Below are positions 6,891 through 13,672 of a stretch of 14,147 nt of DNA, in pieces. Each line of letters begins with the position of its first letter. Position 1 is the first letter of the stretch. The notes beneath the pieces were generated by a model that saw only the letters and a list, made by a program, of their open reading frames with translations, was not told the origin of the DNA and did no database searches. The DNA is from an uncultured Bacilli bacterium (lineage in GTDB: Bacteria; Bacillota_I; Bacilli_A; RFN20; CAG-826): NCBI GenBank assembly GCA_934133115.1, contig CAKPAV010000011.1:1-14147 (forward strand), written 5' to 3'. Position numbers and translations under genes: made by a program.

Positions 6891-6944
6891 GCTTTTACTA
6901 ATTAAATATGTTTCGCACAAAAATATTTAATTTTAGTAGTAGCG
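6891..6944 (+). terminator. Probable terminator of the HAD gene
   Basis: A long AT-rich stem: TACTAATTAAATAT (6896-6909) pairs with ATATTTAAT plus AGTA (6923-6931 and 6935-6938) with a short bulge. A moderately T-rich stretch (GTTTATTTTAC) follows. The weak T-run makes it less certain than others here. Confidence 0.45.
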
Positions 6945-6974
6945 TTTATTTTACAATTCATGTATTCAAACAAT

Positions 6975-7003
6975 TTGAAAAAGTTTAAAAAATACGATAA
7001 AAT
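6975..7003 (+). promoter_or_regulatory. Sigma-A promoter of the SH3-like protein gene
   Basis: TTGAAA (6975-6980), 17-base spacer, TAAAAT (6998-7003). The start near 7010 would give a very short leader carrying AAGGAGG (7012-7018). Confidence 0.75.
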
Positions 7004-7026
7004 GCTCATATAAGGAGGATTAAAAA

Positions 7027-7233
7027 ATGGCTGAAGCAAAAGAATTAATTGGAAAAAAAGTCAAAGGCGCTAGAGGGGAAGGAACAATTGTCGATATTGA
7101 TGTTAAAGGTAATATCGTTGTCGATTATAGCGGAAAGAAATTTAAACACCCTAGTGTTGCTCTTGAAAAAGGTCTTATCAAATTAGTTGATGAAAATGCA
7201 CCTGTTGAAGAAGTAAAGGAAAAAGCCGAATAA
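7027..7233 (+). CDS. Small SH3-like beta-barrel protein
   Basis: A 68-residue protein. Residues 7-52 read like a small SH3/KOW-type barrel: 'LIGKKVKGARGEGTIVDIDVKGNIVVDY' matches the pattern 'G..V....GEG.I..I....I.VDF' seen in short nucleic-acid-associated or regulatory barrels of Bacillota (from memory), followed by 'SGKKFKHPSVALEKGLIKLV'. The last fifteen residues form a charged Glu/Lys tail. The function is unknown; binding to nucleic acid or polymerase is only a guess from the fold type. Start firm: AAGGAGG 8 bases before ATG. Monocistronic, with its own promoter and a terminator before the rpsD promoter, and a strong expression signal for so small a protein. Confidence 0.75.
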   Translation: MAEAKELIGKKVKGARGEGTIVDIDVKGNIVVDYSGKKFKHPSVALEKGLIKLVDENAPVEEVKEKAE

Positions 7234-7251
7234 TTTTTTTCTAAAAAACAT

Positions 7252-7318
7252 TATAAATTATAAAAATAAATTCCGGTTTAGCATTAAGCCAGTTTTTATT
7301 AGGCTAATTTATGTTTTT
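7252..7318 (+). terminator. Terminator after the SH3-like protein gene
   Basis: Nested hairpin: an inner ATTAAGCC / GGCTAAT stem with one bulge and an outer AAAATAAATT / AATTTATGTTTT stem, ending in a T-run. It precedes the rpsD promoter. Confidence 0.6.
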
Positions 7319-7339
7319 TCCAAAAAACAAAAAAAATCA

Positions 7340-7368
7340 TTGACTCATACACCTTTGTTGTGTAGAAT
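7340..7368 (+). promoter_or_regulatory. Sigma-A promoter of rpsD
   Basis: TTGACT (7340-7345), 17-base spacer, TAGAAT (7363-7368). The start near 7375 gives a leader of about 160 bases. Confidence 0.8.
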
Positions 7369-7374
7369 AATAAC

Positions 7375-7537
7375 GCATATTTATGCAGCATGTAAATACT
7401 GCTCGTCTGACGTTTTGCAAGTTCTGTTTAAAGTAACCACGCTGAAAGGTGAAATAATTAAGCAAAACATCCGGAGTTAGGGATTTGCACCTATTGCTTT
7501 ATTTATGCAAATAATAAAGGAAAAGGAGGAAAAATCA
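7375..7537 (+). promoter_or_regulatory. Structured rpsD leader, likely S4 autoregulatory RNA
   Basis: A leader of about 160 bases before a ribosomal protein gene with several complementary segments. A GCAG/CTGC hairpin (7385-7402) comes first. GTTTTGC (7412-7418) pairs with GCAAAAC (7462-7468). GGTGAAAT (7448-7455) pairs with ATTTGCACC (7483-7491, one bulged G) and crosses the previous stem, so the two form a pseudoknot-compatible set. ATTTGCA (7483-7489) can instead pair with TGCAAAT (7506-7512), and CTTTATT/AATAAAG (7497-7519) forms a hairpin next to the ribosome binding site. S4 is known to repress its own mRNA in Bacillus subtilis and to bind a pseudoknot in E. coli; identity with either RNA is inferred, not shown. 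Confidence 0.6.
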
Positions 7538-8146
7538 ATGTCAAGATACACAGGACCAAGTTGGAAAAAATCACGTCGCTTAGGTTTCTCTATTTTAGAA
7601 ACTGGTGTTGAATTAAAGAAACGTAATTATGCTCCTGGTAAAGCACCTACAGAAAAGAGAAAGAAACTCACTGAATACGGTAAACAATTAGTTGAAAAAC
7701 AAAAATTACGTGAAATGTATGGTGTTAATGAACGTCAATTTACACGTTTATTTATGTTAGCTTCTAATTCTAAAGAAGTTACAGGTTTAGCATTTATGCG
7801 TATTTTAGAATCTCGTTTAGATAACTTAGTTTATCGTATGGGATTTGCTCGTACACGTCGTGCTGCTCGTCAATTAGTAAACCACGGACACATTTTAGTC
7901 AATGGTAAGAAAGTTGATATTCCATCATACTTATGCTCTGTCAACGATGTCATCGCTGTTAAAGAATCATCAAGAAACTTAAAAGTTATTGCTGAATCTC
8001 TTGAATCTAACGCTATCGTAGTTCCTTATGTTAAAGTTGATGCTGAAAAGAAAGAAGGCATCTTCTTACGTGAACCAGAACGTAGAGAATTAGCTCAAGA
8101 TATCCAAGAAGCTCAAATCGTTGAATACTACAACCGTAAATTATAA
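7538..8146 (+). CDS. rpsD: 30S ribosomal protein S4 (uS4)
   Basis: Primary 16S rRNA-binding protein that nucleates assembly of the 30S body. 202 residues starting [18 protein letters not shown], the typical Bacillota N-terminus. It includes [22 protein letters not shown], the S4 RNA-binding domain (about 92-155, with '[27 protein letters not shown]' and 'VDIPSYL'), and the usual end 'IVEYYNRKL'. The zinc-binding cysteines of C+ type S4 are absent (C- form). An upstream in-frame ATG at 7505 is rejected because it reads through AAGGAGG (7523-7529), which is correctly placed for 7538. Preceded by its own promoter and structured leader, followed by a strong terminator. No degenerate residues noticed. 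Confidence 0.97.
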   Translation: MSRYTGPSWKKSRRLGFSILETGVELKKRNYAPGKAPTEKRKKLTEYGKQLVEKQKLREMYGVNERQFTRLFMLASNSKEVTGLAFMRILESRLDNLVYRMGFARTRRAARQLVNHGHILVNGKKVDIPSYLCSVNDVIAVKESSRNLKVIAESLESNAIVVPYVKVDAEKKEGIFLREPERRELAQDIQEAQIVEYYNRKL

Positions 8147-8173
8147 TTTTACTCTTGTATTACGAAGATGCTT

Positions 8174-8203
8174 AAAAGCCACTCAATCATGGGTGGCTTT
8201 TTT
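8174..8203 (+). terminator. Terminator of rpsD
   Basis: AAAAGCCAC (8174-8182) and GTGGCTTTT (8193-8201) form a perfect 9-base-pair stem with a 10-base loop, followed by T's. Confidence 0.92.
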
Positions 8204-8602
8204 AGTCGTAAAAAACTGCTTTAGTACATAAATAAGTCATGTGTACTAATATGTTAACTAATGAATTTTTAATCCAAGAATCAATTACTGTAGATCCCCC
8301 AACATATAAGTTTTGGACTATAAATTTAAACTTTTCAATTATGTTATGTGAAAGACTTGATAAAAACACAAAATAATGCGAAGTTCATATTATATACCTA
8401 AATTATTAAGAGATAATGATTGTTTAATAAGTCAATCATGTTTACAATGTTAATTTTTTTTGCAAAAAAATTTGTGAAAGAATACTCTAAAATTTTATAT
8501 TTTACTAAATCATTTAATTACTTGCCTGATGAAGTATTTGAAAAACTAAATATCAACCTCCAAAATTTCATCAATTCAAATAAAGTAACAATTTAAGGCA
8601 TT
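8204..8602. other. Gene-poor stretch with two coding-like remnants
   Basis: About 400 AT-rich bases between the rpsD and tyrS terminators with no credible gene. Two plus-strand frames look protein-like without start signals. An ATG frame at 8239-8376 gives 45 residues (MCTNMLTNEFLIQESITV and on, ending CERLDKNTK). An open stretch ending at 8596, from GTG 8474, gives 40 residues (VKEYSKILYFTKSFNYLPDE and on, ending NSNKVTI). Neither has a ribosome binding site and neither matches a family I know. They could be decayed pieces of one accessory gene, or chance. A T8-GC-A7 near-palindrome lies at 8454-8470. No tRNA, inverted-repeat element or promoter of quality was seen. Confidence 0.35.
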
Positions 8603-8649
8603 AAAAAAATGTATCCTAAACTTTAGATAACAAAGTCTAAGATACATTT
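8603..8649 (-). terminator. Terminator of tyrS
   Basis: Minus-strand 18-base-pair stem: complement of 8632-8649 with complement of 8607-8624, two wobble pairs, 7-base loop, then TTTTTTT. One of the strongest terminators in the window. Confidence 0.92.
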
Positions 8650-8656
8650 ATAATAA

Positions 8657-9877
8657 CTATTTCATTTCTACTTTTTTGAAGTTCTTCTTACCTTTACGTA
8701 AGACAAAACCATTTTTAACTTGATCAACGCTAATTAATAATTTAACATCATTAACTTTATCATTATCAATAACAACTCCGCCTTGTTCTACTGCACGTCT
8801 TGCATCAGATTTTGAAGTAGCTAATTCAGCTTTCATAAGTAATGATAAGATATCAATATGTCCATCAGTAAAATCTTCTTCACTTAATGTTACACTTGGC
8901 ATATTTGCGGCACTACCAGCACTAAATAAAGATTCTGCAGTTGCTTTAGCAATATCTGCTTTTTCTTTGCCGTGAACCATATTCGTTAATTCATAAGCAA
9001 GAACTTTTTTTGCTTCATTAAGTTCTGCTCCTTCCATCTTTTCAAATTTAGCAATTTCTTCAAGTGGAATAAATGTTAACATCTTCATACATTTAACTAC
9101 GTCAGCGTCATCAATATTACGCCAATATTGATAGAATTCAAATGGTGTAGTTTTATTTTCATCTAACCATACCGCACCAGATTGGGTTTTACCCATTTTC
9201 TTACCTTCACTATTAAGTAATAAATTAATAGTTAAAGCGGATGCATCTTTACCTAATTTCTTACGAATTAATTCAGTACCGGCAAGCATATTAGACCATT
9301 GGTCATCGCCACCAAATTGTAAGTTACAACCATATTTTAAGAATAATTGATAGAAGTCATAACTTTGCATAATCATATAATTAAATTCTAAGAAACTTAA
9401 TCCTTTTTCCATACGTGATTTATAGCATTCAGCACGCAACATATTATTAACAGAAAAGCAAGCACCCACATCACGAAGTAATTCAATATAATTTAAATTA
9501 CGTAACCAATCAGCGTTATTAACCATTAAAGCTTTACCTTCAGAAAAATCAATAAATCTTTCCATTTGTTTTTTGAAGCATTCACAATTATGATTAATAT
9601 CTTCCACTGTTAACATCTTACGCATATCACTTCTACCACTTGGATCACCAATCATACCAGTGCCACCGCCAATTAACGCAATTGGACGATTGCCCGCTAA
9701 TTGGAGACGTTTCATTAAAACTAAAGTCATAAAGTGACCAACATGTAAGCTATCCGCAGTTGGATCAAAGCCAATATAGAATGTTGCCTTTCCATTATTA
9801 ATTAGTTCTTTGATTAATTTTTCATCTGTTACTTGGGCAATTAATCCTCTTGCCACTAATTCTTCATAAAGTTCCAT
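8657..9877 (-). CDS. tyrS: Tyrosyl-tRNA synthetase
   Basis: Cytosolic class I aminoacyl-tRNA synthetase charging tRNA-Tyr. 406 residues, a usual bacterial length. Motifs: the HIGH-type signature HVGH (45-48) after 'GFDPTADSL', 'QFGGDDQWSN' (187-196) in the tyrosine pocket, KMSKS-type loop KMGKT (227-231), and a C-terminal S4-like RNA-binding domain (about 345-400, 'TSKSDARRAVEQGGVVIDNDKV'). The KxGKT variant places it with the Bacillus TyrS type rather than TyrZ. AAGGAG lies 7 bases before the ATG. Expression is controlled by the tyrosine T-box in the leader. It converges on rpsD, and the CcpA-like gene lies just upstream on the same strand. Confidence 0.97.
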   Translation of the reverse strand: MELYEELVARGLIAQVTDEKLIKELINNGKATFYIGFDPTADSLHVGHFMTLVLMKRLQLAGNRPIALIGGGTGMIGDPSGRSDMRKMLTVEDINHNCECFKKQMERFIDFSEGKALMVNNADWLRNLNYIELLRDVGACFSVNNMLRAECYKSRMEKGLSFLEFNYMIMQSYDFYQLFLKYGCNLQFGGDDQWSNMLAGTELIRKKLGKDASALTINLLLNSEGKKMGKTQSGAVWLDENKTTPFEFYQYWRNIDDADVVKCMKMLTFIPLEEIAKFEKMEGAELNEAKKVLAYELTNMVHGKEKADIAKATAESLFSAGSAANMPSVTLSEEDFTDGHIDILSLLMKAELATSKSDARRAVEQGGVVIDNDKVNDVKLLISVDQVKNGFVLRKGKKNFKKVEMK

Positions 9878-9887
9878 TTGTTTTCTC

Positions 9888-10117
9888 CTTAAAAAAATAA
9901 AAATTCGCCCCTATTAAAGGACGAATTAATCGTGTTACCACCTTTATTCGTAGATAATTCGCATTATCTACCTTAGTGAGTCTTAAACTCAATACTTAAC
10001 GCGCATTAACGAGTGTTATTAGCACTAACTCAAAGGTGTATTCATAATTAATAACTATTTCTTTGCACCATCCAGAAACTCTCTACTAATTTATTAATTA
10101 CTACTATCCTTATCTTC
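9888..10117 (-). promoter_or_regulatory. T-box riboswitch (tyrosine, UAC specifier) of tyrS
   Basis: Minus-strand leader that reads uncharged tRNA-Tyr and permits transcription of tyrS. Stem I: AAGG pairs with CCTT at the base; the specifier loop GAATACACC carries UAC (complement of 10038-10040), then a perfect TAATTAATAA / TTATTAATTA helix. The apical region has AGAGAG and GGATGGTG. Stem III is GTAGATAA / TTATCTAC (complement of 9950-9957 with 9964-9971). The T-box core AAGGTGGTAACACG is the complement of 9931-9944. The terminator AATTCGTCC / GGGGCGAATT (9902-9927) is followed by TTTATTTTTTT. UGGU in the core can pair with the tRNA acceptor end (UGGN rule). Position directly before tyrS confirms the amino acid. 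Confidence 0.95.
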
Positions 10118-10123
10118 GTTTTT

Positions 10124-10152
10124 ATTATAAAGTTGAATTACGTTTAACAAAT
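10124..10152 (-). promoter_or_regulatory. Possible tyrS T-box promoter
   Basis: Minus-strand TATAAT (complement of 10124-10129) overlaps the stop codon of the CcpA-like gene; TTTGTT or TTGTTA lies 15-16 bases upstream. Spacing is slightly short, so read-through from the regulator gene may also contribute. Confidence 0.5.
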
Positions 10153-11120
10153 TCTGAAGCAATACGATAATGTTTATCGACTTCTTCATTATTCATAATT
10201 TTAGCAAGCATTTCAACAGCTTGAGCACCAATCTTATATAAATCAATATGCATTGATGAAATCATTGGGCGCATAATTGAAGCATATTTAGTACCAATAA
10301 GTGATAATACTTCAACATCTTCTGGTACTCTTAATCCTGAGTCAATCGCGGCATTCATAACTGCAGCGGCTAATGAATCACGATAAGTTAAGAAATAACC
10401 ACTCTTTGTAGACTTAAAGAATTTTAAGAAATCACTATAAGTTTTAGAATAAGAGTCATCACTACTTAAGATACCATAACTAATGTTATGTTTAACATGA
10501 GTATCAACAAATACTTTTTCAATTCTAGCTAATAATTTACCAGAATTATGAGAATGTAAGAAATACATTTCTTTTGTTGGATGTTCTAAGTATTCATTTA
10601 AGATATTACGAATGTTATGTTCATAACCAAAGTGAATACAACCAACATTGCTAGCTTCAATGTCATTGTTAATAGCAACAAGTGGTACAGCATAACCAGC
10701 AATCTTCATTAATTCTTCGTTTTCTAATTCATCATCAAATATAATCGCACCATCAACATGGGAAGTAATAACTTTTTCCATAACTTTTAAAGCATCTTCA
10801 CGATTATGAGATGTAGTATATAATCTTAAATCATAACCTAATTCTTTAGCTTTATCAGTCATACCACTTAACATGTTAGAAATATAGACATAGTTTGCGG
10901 ATGGTATAACAATACCAATACAAGTCGACTTAGATGTTGCAAGACCTTGCGCTAAGGCAGAAGGCTTATAACCCAATTTCTTAATAACCTCATTAACTTT
11001 ATCACGAGTTTTTGGGGCAACTAAAGCGTTGTTATTGATAACACGAGAAACAGTCGCTAATGAAACTCCTGAAATTTTTGCAACTTCATAAATTGTTACT
11101 CTACTTTTTAAATTTTCCAT
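10125..11120 (-). CDS. LacI-family regulator, CcpA-like
   Basis: A 331-residue transcription factor. LacI helix-turn-helix at about 8-29 (VTIYEVAKISGVSLATVSRV) and hinge helix SALAQGLA (54-61), then a periplasmic-binding-type effector domain starting CIGIVIPSANYVYI and ending 'VEMLAKIMNNEEVDKHYRIASEFVKRNST', which resembles the CcpA end 'LLTKLMNKEPVEEH...ELRKST' (recalled). The neighbourhood (rpsD, tyrS, ytxH-like, murC) matches that of ccpA in Bacillus subtilis, supporting CcpA orthology, though the effector core diverges (for example 'EYLEHPTKEMYFLHSH' where CcpA has a 'GH..IA' motif). Start set by AAGGAGG (complement of 11129-11135). A consensus cre site precedes the oad operon. It probably also regulates itself through a palindrome in its promoter. 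Confidence 0.85.
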   Translation of the reverse strand: MENLKSRVTIYEVAKISGVSLATVSRVINNNALVAPKTRDKVNEVIKKLGYKPSALAQGLATSKSTCIGIVIPSANYVYISNMLSGMTDKAKELGYDLRLYTTSHNREDALKVMEKVITSHVDGAIIFDDELENEELMKIAGYAVPLVAINNDIEASNVGCIHFGYEHNIRNILNEYLEHPTKEMYFLHSHNSGKLLARIEKVFVDTHVKHNISYGILSSDDSYSKTYSDFLKFFKSTKSGYFLTYRDSLAAAVMNAAIDSGLRVPEDVEVLSLIGTKYASIMRPMISSMHIDLYKIGAQAVEMLAKIMNNEEVDKHYRIASEFVKRNSTL

Positions 11121-11151
11121 TTAACATTCCTCCTTGTTTTCATACATTTTC

Positions 11152-11180
11152 ATTTTAAATGAAAAGATTTTCATAGTCAA
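11152..11180 (-). promoter_or_regulatory. Promoter of CcpA-like gene with embedded palindrome
   Basis: Minus-strand TTGACT (complement of 11175-11180), 17-base spacer, TAAAAT (complement of 11152-11157). The spacer holds the perfect 14-base palindrome TGAAAAGATTTTCA (11160-11173), which resembles a cre core with the central CG replaced. A second inverted repeat, TTTTCAT-5-ATGAAAA (11147-11165), overlaps the -10. This is a likely repressor site for self-control. Confidence 0.75.
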
Positions 11181-11219
11181 TGAGTTTAAAAAATATTTTT
11201 TAATTTTTACTAGTCTTTT

Positions 11220-11249
11220 ACAAAATTAAAAAGTGCCTAGTCGCACTTT
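11220..11249 (-). terminator. Terminator after the YtxH-like gene
   Basis: Minus-strand AAAGTGC / GCACTTT stem (complement of 11243-11249 and 11230-11236, 6-base loop) followed by TTAATTTTG. It ends the murC-ytxH unit before the regulator's own promoter. Confidence 0.8.
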
Positions 11250-11271
11250 ATGAGATGTTTATTCCATCGTT

Positions 11272-11538
11272 TTATTTTTTCTTTTTCTTTTTTTTCGATG
11301 TAATATCTTTTTCCATTTTCTTCATAAATTCATCGACATCTTTATTGACATCACCACTTAATTTAGAAAATTCTTGTTTGATATCATCGGTTACTTTTTT
11401 AACATTATTAGACTCATGATTTTCTCGGTCATCGTTACGACACATTTCCTTAGCTTTCGATACGAAATATGGAAGTGATATGGTAAGTGCTGCTCCGGTA
11501 ATTAAGCCGAATCCAAATGCCATAGTTCGAAAATGCAT
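11272..11538 (-). CDS. YtxH-like small membrane protein
   Basis: An 88-residue protein with an N-terminal glycine-containing membrane helix (about 5-27, MAFGFGLITGAALTISLPYFV). A hydrophilic, probably coiled-coil cytoplasmic part follows (about 42-78, 'VTDDIKQEFSKLSGDVNKDVDEFMKKMEKDI') and a tail of seven lysines. 'GFGLITGAALG'-type helices followed by 'KxxxxDIKxxxxxL' define the YtxH family of Bacillota; YtxH in Bacillus is a general stress protein of unclear function. GGAGG lies only 4 bases from the ATG, somewhat close. It starts 17 bases after murC and shares its transcript; the terminator follows. The poly-lysine end is encoded by a T-rich run on the plus strand and could vary by slippage. 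Confidence 0.7.
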   Translation of the reverse strand: MHFRTMAFGFGLITGAALTISLPYFVSKAKEMCRNDDRENHESNNVKKVTDDIKQEFSKLSGDVNKDVDEFMKKMEKDITSKKKKKKK

Positions 11539-11555
11539 AATGCCTCCTATAAGAT

Positions 11556-12827
11556 TTAACTTTTAAAATCCGCTAGTCCATAAATCCAATCATCAATATT
11601 TTTGGAACTCATGAATAGATAAACTGTGTTGCTTTCTTCTTTTTCTTCGTTTATTAACTCACTTAAAGTATCAACATAGCTTATTCGAGTATCTGCATTT
11701 AATAACTTTGTGTTAGCTTCTACTAATTCATAAATTGGTAAGATATAAGCTTTATCAAAGTTTAATAAGACTTTTTTAAATTCCCGTTGAAATTTAACTA
11801 GTCGAGAATAACGATCTGGTTTAAAGATTCCTACGACTCTATGACTAGGATACATCTCACGGGCTATTTCTAGACTTGCTAAAATTTCACTCGGATGATG
11901 TGCGTAATCATCAATAAACACATCTCTTGCTATTATCTTGTGTTGCATTCTACGGTTTATACAAAAAATATCGTTAAAATTTTTAAAAGCTTTTTCGATA
12001 TCTAAATTTGAACTATGTAAGAAAGCAATAACACTTAATAAATGTAAAGCATTATATAAGCCAAATATTGCCACATCAAGATGATAGATTTTTTCTTTCT
12101 TATAATAGACATCTCCTTTAATTCCATGTGTTAAATCTAAATTCTTAAAATAATAATCAGCATTTTCGCTTACTCCATAAGTTAACAAATTATGATGATG
12201 GATTTTATTTCTATAATCATAATTAACTATCACCTTATTAGCGTGTTTACAAAATTTATTAAAAGCACTATTATATTGCCTTTTTGTTTTAAAATAATCG
12301 ACATGGTCATAATCAATATTGGTAATAATAATTGTATTAGGATAGTAAGTAAGGAAATGTTCATAATATTCACATGCTTCATACACAATCATATTATTAG
12401 CAAATCCCCCGATACCAACACCATCTCCACGTAACATTGAACATCCTAAAATATTACTTATGGCATGATGAAAGTATCCTACTGTGGAAGTTTTTCCGTG
12501 TGTGCCACATATTGCCACTTGATATAAACTAGAAAAATAATCATGAATAAAATGATTATATTCTTTATAAGGAATATTTTTGTTCTTTATTTTTTCAATA
12601 ATTGGATGATTAATAAAAGAATGTCCAACAATAACAAAGTCAATATCACTAGGAATATCGCTATCTTCTAACAATATATCAACATTTATATTTCTTTTTT
12701 TTAAAATATCACTAGTAAACACAATGTGATCAATATCATTACCTCTTACTTCATGTCCATCATCAACCAAAATACCCGCTAAAGCGGCCATACCGGTTCC
12801 TTTAATACCAATCAAATAGAATTTCAT
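11556..12827 (-). CDS. murC: UDP-N-acetylmuramate-L-alanine ligase MurC
   Basis: Cytoplasmic ATP-dependent ligase adding L-alanine to UDP-MurNAc, the first peptide step of peptidoglycan synthesis. 423 residues. The N-terminal Rossmann-type domain has GIKGTGM (7-13). The ATPase loop GTHGKTST is at 108-115, 'ACEYYEHFL' at 151-159, 'ITNIDYDHVDYF' at 168-179, 'NRRMQ' at 291-295 and DDYAHHPSE at 306-314 in the last domain. All key motifs are intact, so the host makes a cell wall. The start is preceded by GGTGA at short distance. 41 bases separate it from the upstream accessory gene, with no terminator seen, so read-through from that pair is possible. Followed at 17 bases by the ytxH-like gene. Confidence 0.96.
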   Translation of the reverse strand: MKFYLIGIKGTGMAALAGILVDDGHEVRGNDIDHIVFTSDILKKRNINVDILLEDSDIPSDIDFVIVGHSFINHPIIEKIKNKNIPYKEYNHFIHDYFSSLYQVAICGTHGKTSTVGYFHHAISNILGCSMLRGDGVGIGGFANNMIVYEACEYYEHFLTYYPNTIIITNIDYDHVDYFKTKRQYNSAFNKFCKHANKVIVNYDYRNKIHHHNLLTYGVSENADYYFKNLDLTHGIKGDVYYKKEKIYHLDVAIFGLYNALHLLSVIAFLHSSNLDIEKAFKNFNDIFCINRRMQHKIIARDVFIDDYAHHPSEILASLEIAREMYPSHRVVGIFKPDRYSRLVKFQREFKKVLLNFDKAYILPIYELVEANTKLLNADTRISYVDTLSELINEEKEESNTVYLFMSSKNIDDWIYGLADFKS

Positions 12828-12868
12828 AGAATCACCATTACAATATATGCAAATGATAATTTAATATT

Positions 12869-13672
12869 TTACTTAACAACTTTATATTTATAATTTTCTT
12901 TTTGAGAACTCAATATCTTATTGATATCTTTTAAATTATATTTCCGTTTATTAGTAACAACTATTAATTTATCTGGTAAATCTTTTTCACTTTCAATAAT
13001 TGCATATACTAATCCTTTATAAACTTCGCTATTATCCATTTTTTTCCCAAGTGTAATAACTTTTTGATATTCATTATCAACTGTAATTATTTCTTTTATA
13101 AAGCCATAATTAATAGAAGTTGATGTCTTTTTAGATATAGCGTTTTTATTATCAACATACACAGTTACTTCTTGACCAATTAGTTTTTTTAACTTTTCGC
13201 GTATAAGATATTTTTTTAACAATCTATAAGCATACTCATAAACATTAGGAACTTGATAATTTATGCTTTCTATCATTTTTTCACATGCTTGTTCAATATC
13301 AAACGTATGATAAATATTATAATATTTGATTATTTCTTTCGCGTTAAATAACGCAAATACTTTTTTGCTGGTTATCTTTAGAATAATCGCTAGCGCTCTA
13401 TAAATATAGCCAATCCAAAACATTTCATCGACTGAATATTTTATTTTTCCATATGTGGATTTTCCATATTCGCTTTCTAGTTCGATAAAGCAATCATTTA
13501 AATCTAAAGAAGTTACAAAAAAACTATAATCATCAAATTTTTTTGCTAAATTTGATGACATAAATCTTCTAATAAAAATTAGTGAACTACAATGAGTTTT
13601 ATCAAGAGATTCTTCAAATAATTTACCCTGCAACTGGCATAATTTTCTTTCATTAAAATCTAACTTTTTCAT
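12869..13672 (-). CDS. Two-domain partner of DUF3990-like protein
   Basis: A 267-residue protein of two parts. Residues 1-160 (starting MKKLDFNERKLCQLQGKLFE, with 'SSLIFIRRFMSSNLAKKFDD', 'YGKIKYSVDEMFWIGYIYRA' and 'YYNIYHTFDIEQACEKM') resemble, from memory, the roughly 150-residue proteins that accompany DUF3990 genes in Clostridia and act as presumed partner or antitoxin. Residues 161-267 ('LIGQEVTVYVD', 'INYGFIKEIITVDNEYQKVITLG', 'GLVYAIIESEKDLPDKLIVV') resemble the short clostridial proteins annotated as inorganic pyrophosphatase. Acidic catalytic residues after the INYG motif are largely replaced (DNEYQKV), so enzymatic activity is doubtful. Its ATG overlaps the upstream stop as ATGA, indicating coupling. 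Function not established. Confidence 0.65.
   Translation of the reverse strand: MKKLDFNERKLCQLQGKLFEESLDKTHCSSLIFIRRFMSSNLAKKFDDYSFFVTSLDLNDCFIELESEYGKSTYGKIKYSVDEMFWIGYIYRALAIILKITSKKVFALFNAKEIIKYYNIYHTFDIEQACEKMIESINYQVPNVYEYAYRLLKKYLIREKLKKLIGQEVTVYVDNKNAISKKTSTSINYGFIKEIITVDNEYQKVITLGKKMDNSEVYKGLVYAIIESEKDLPDKLIVVTNKRKYNLKDINKILSSQKENYKYKVVK

Noticed and set aside
7505..7537. Longer rpsD start giving eleven extra residues
   Set aside because: The extension reads through the AAGGAGG site at 7523-7529, and the S4 family begins with [13 protein letters not shown] sequence at 7538.
8239..8376. A real 45-residue gene
   Set aside because: No ribosome binding site, no promoter right before it and no recognised similarity; kept only as a possible remnant.
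11272..11300. Frameshift or sequencing error at the poly-lysine end of the YtxH-like gene
   Set aside because: The frame closes normally just before a terminator; length variation in the A-run is possible but not shown.
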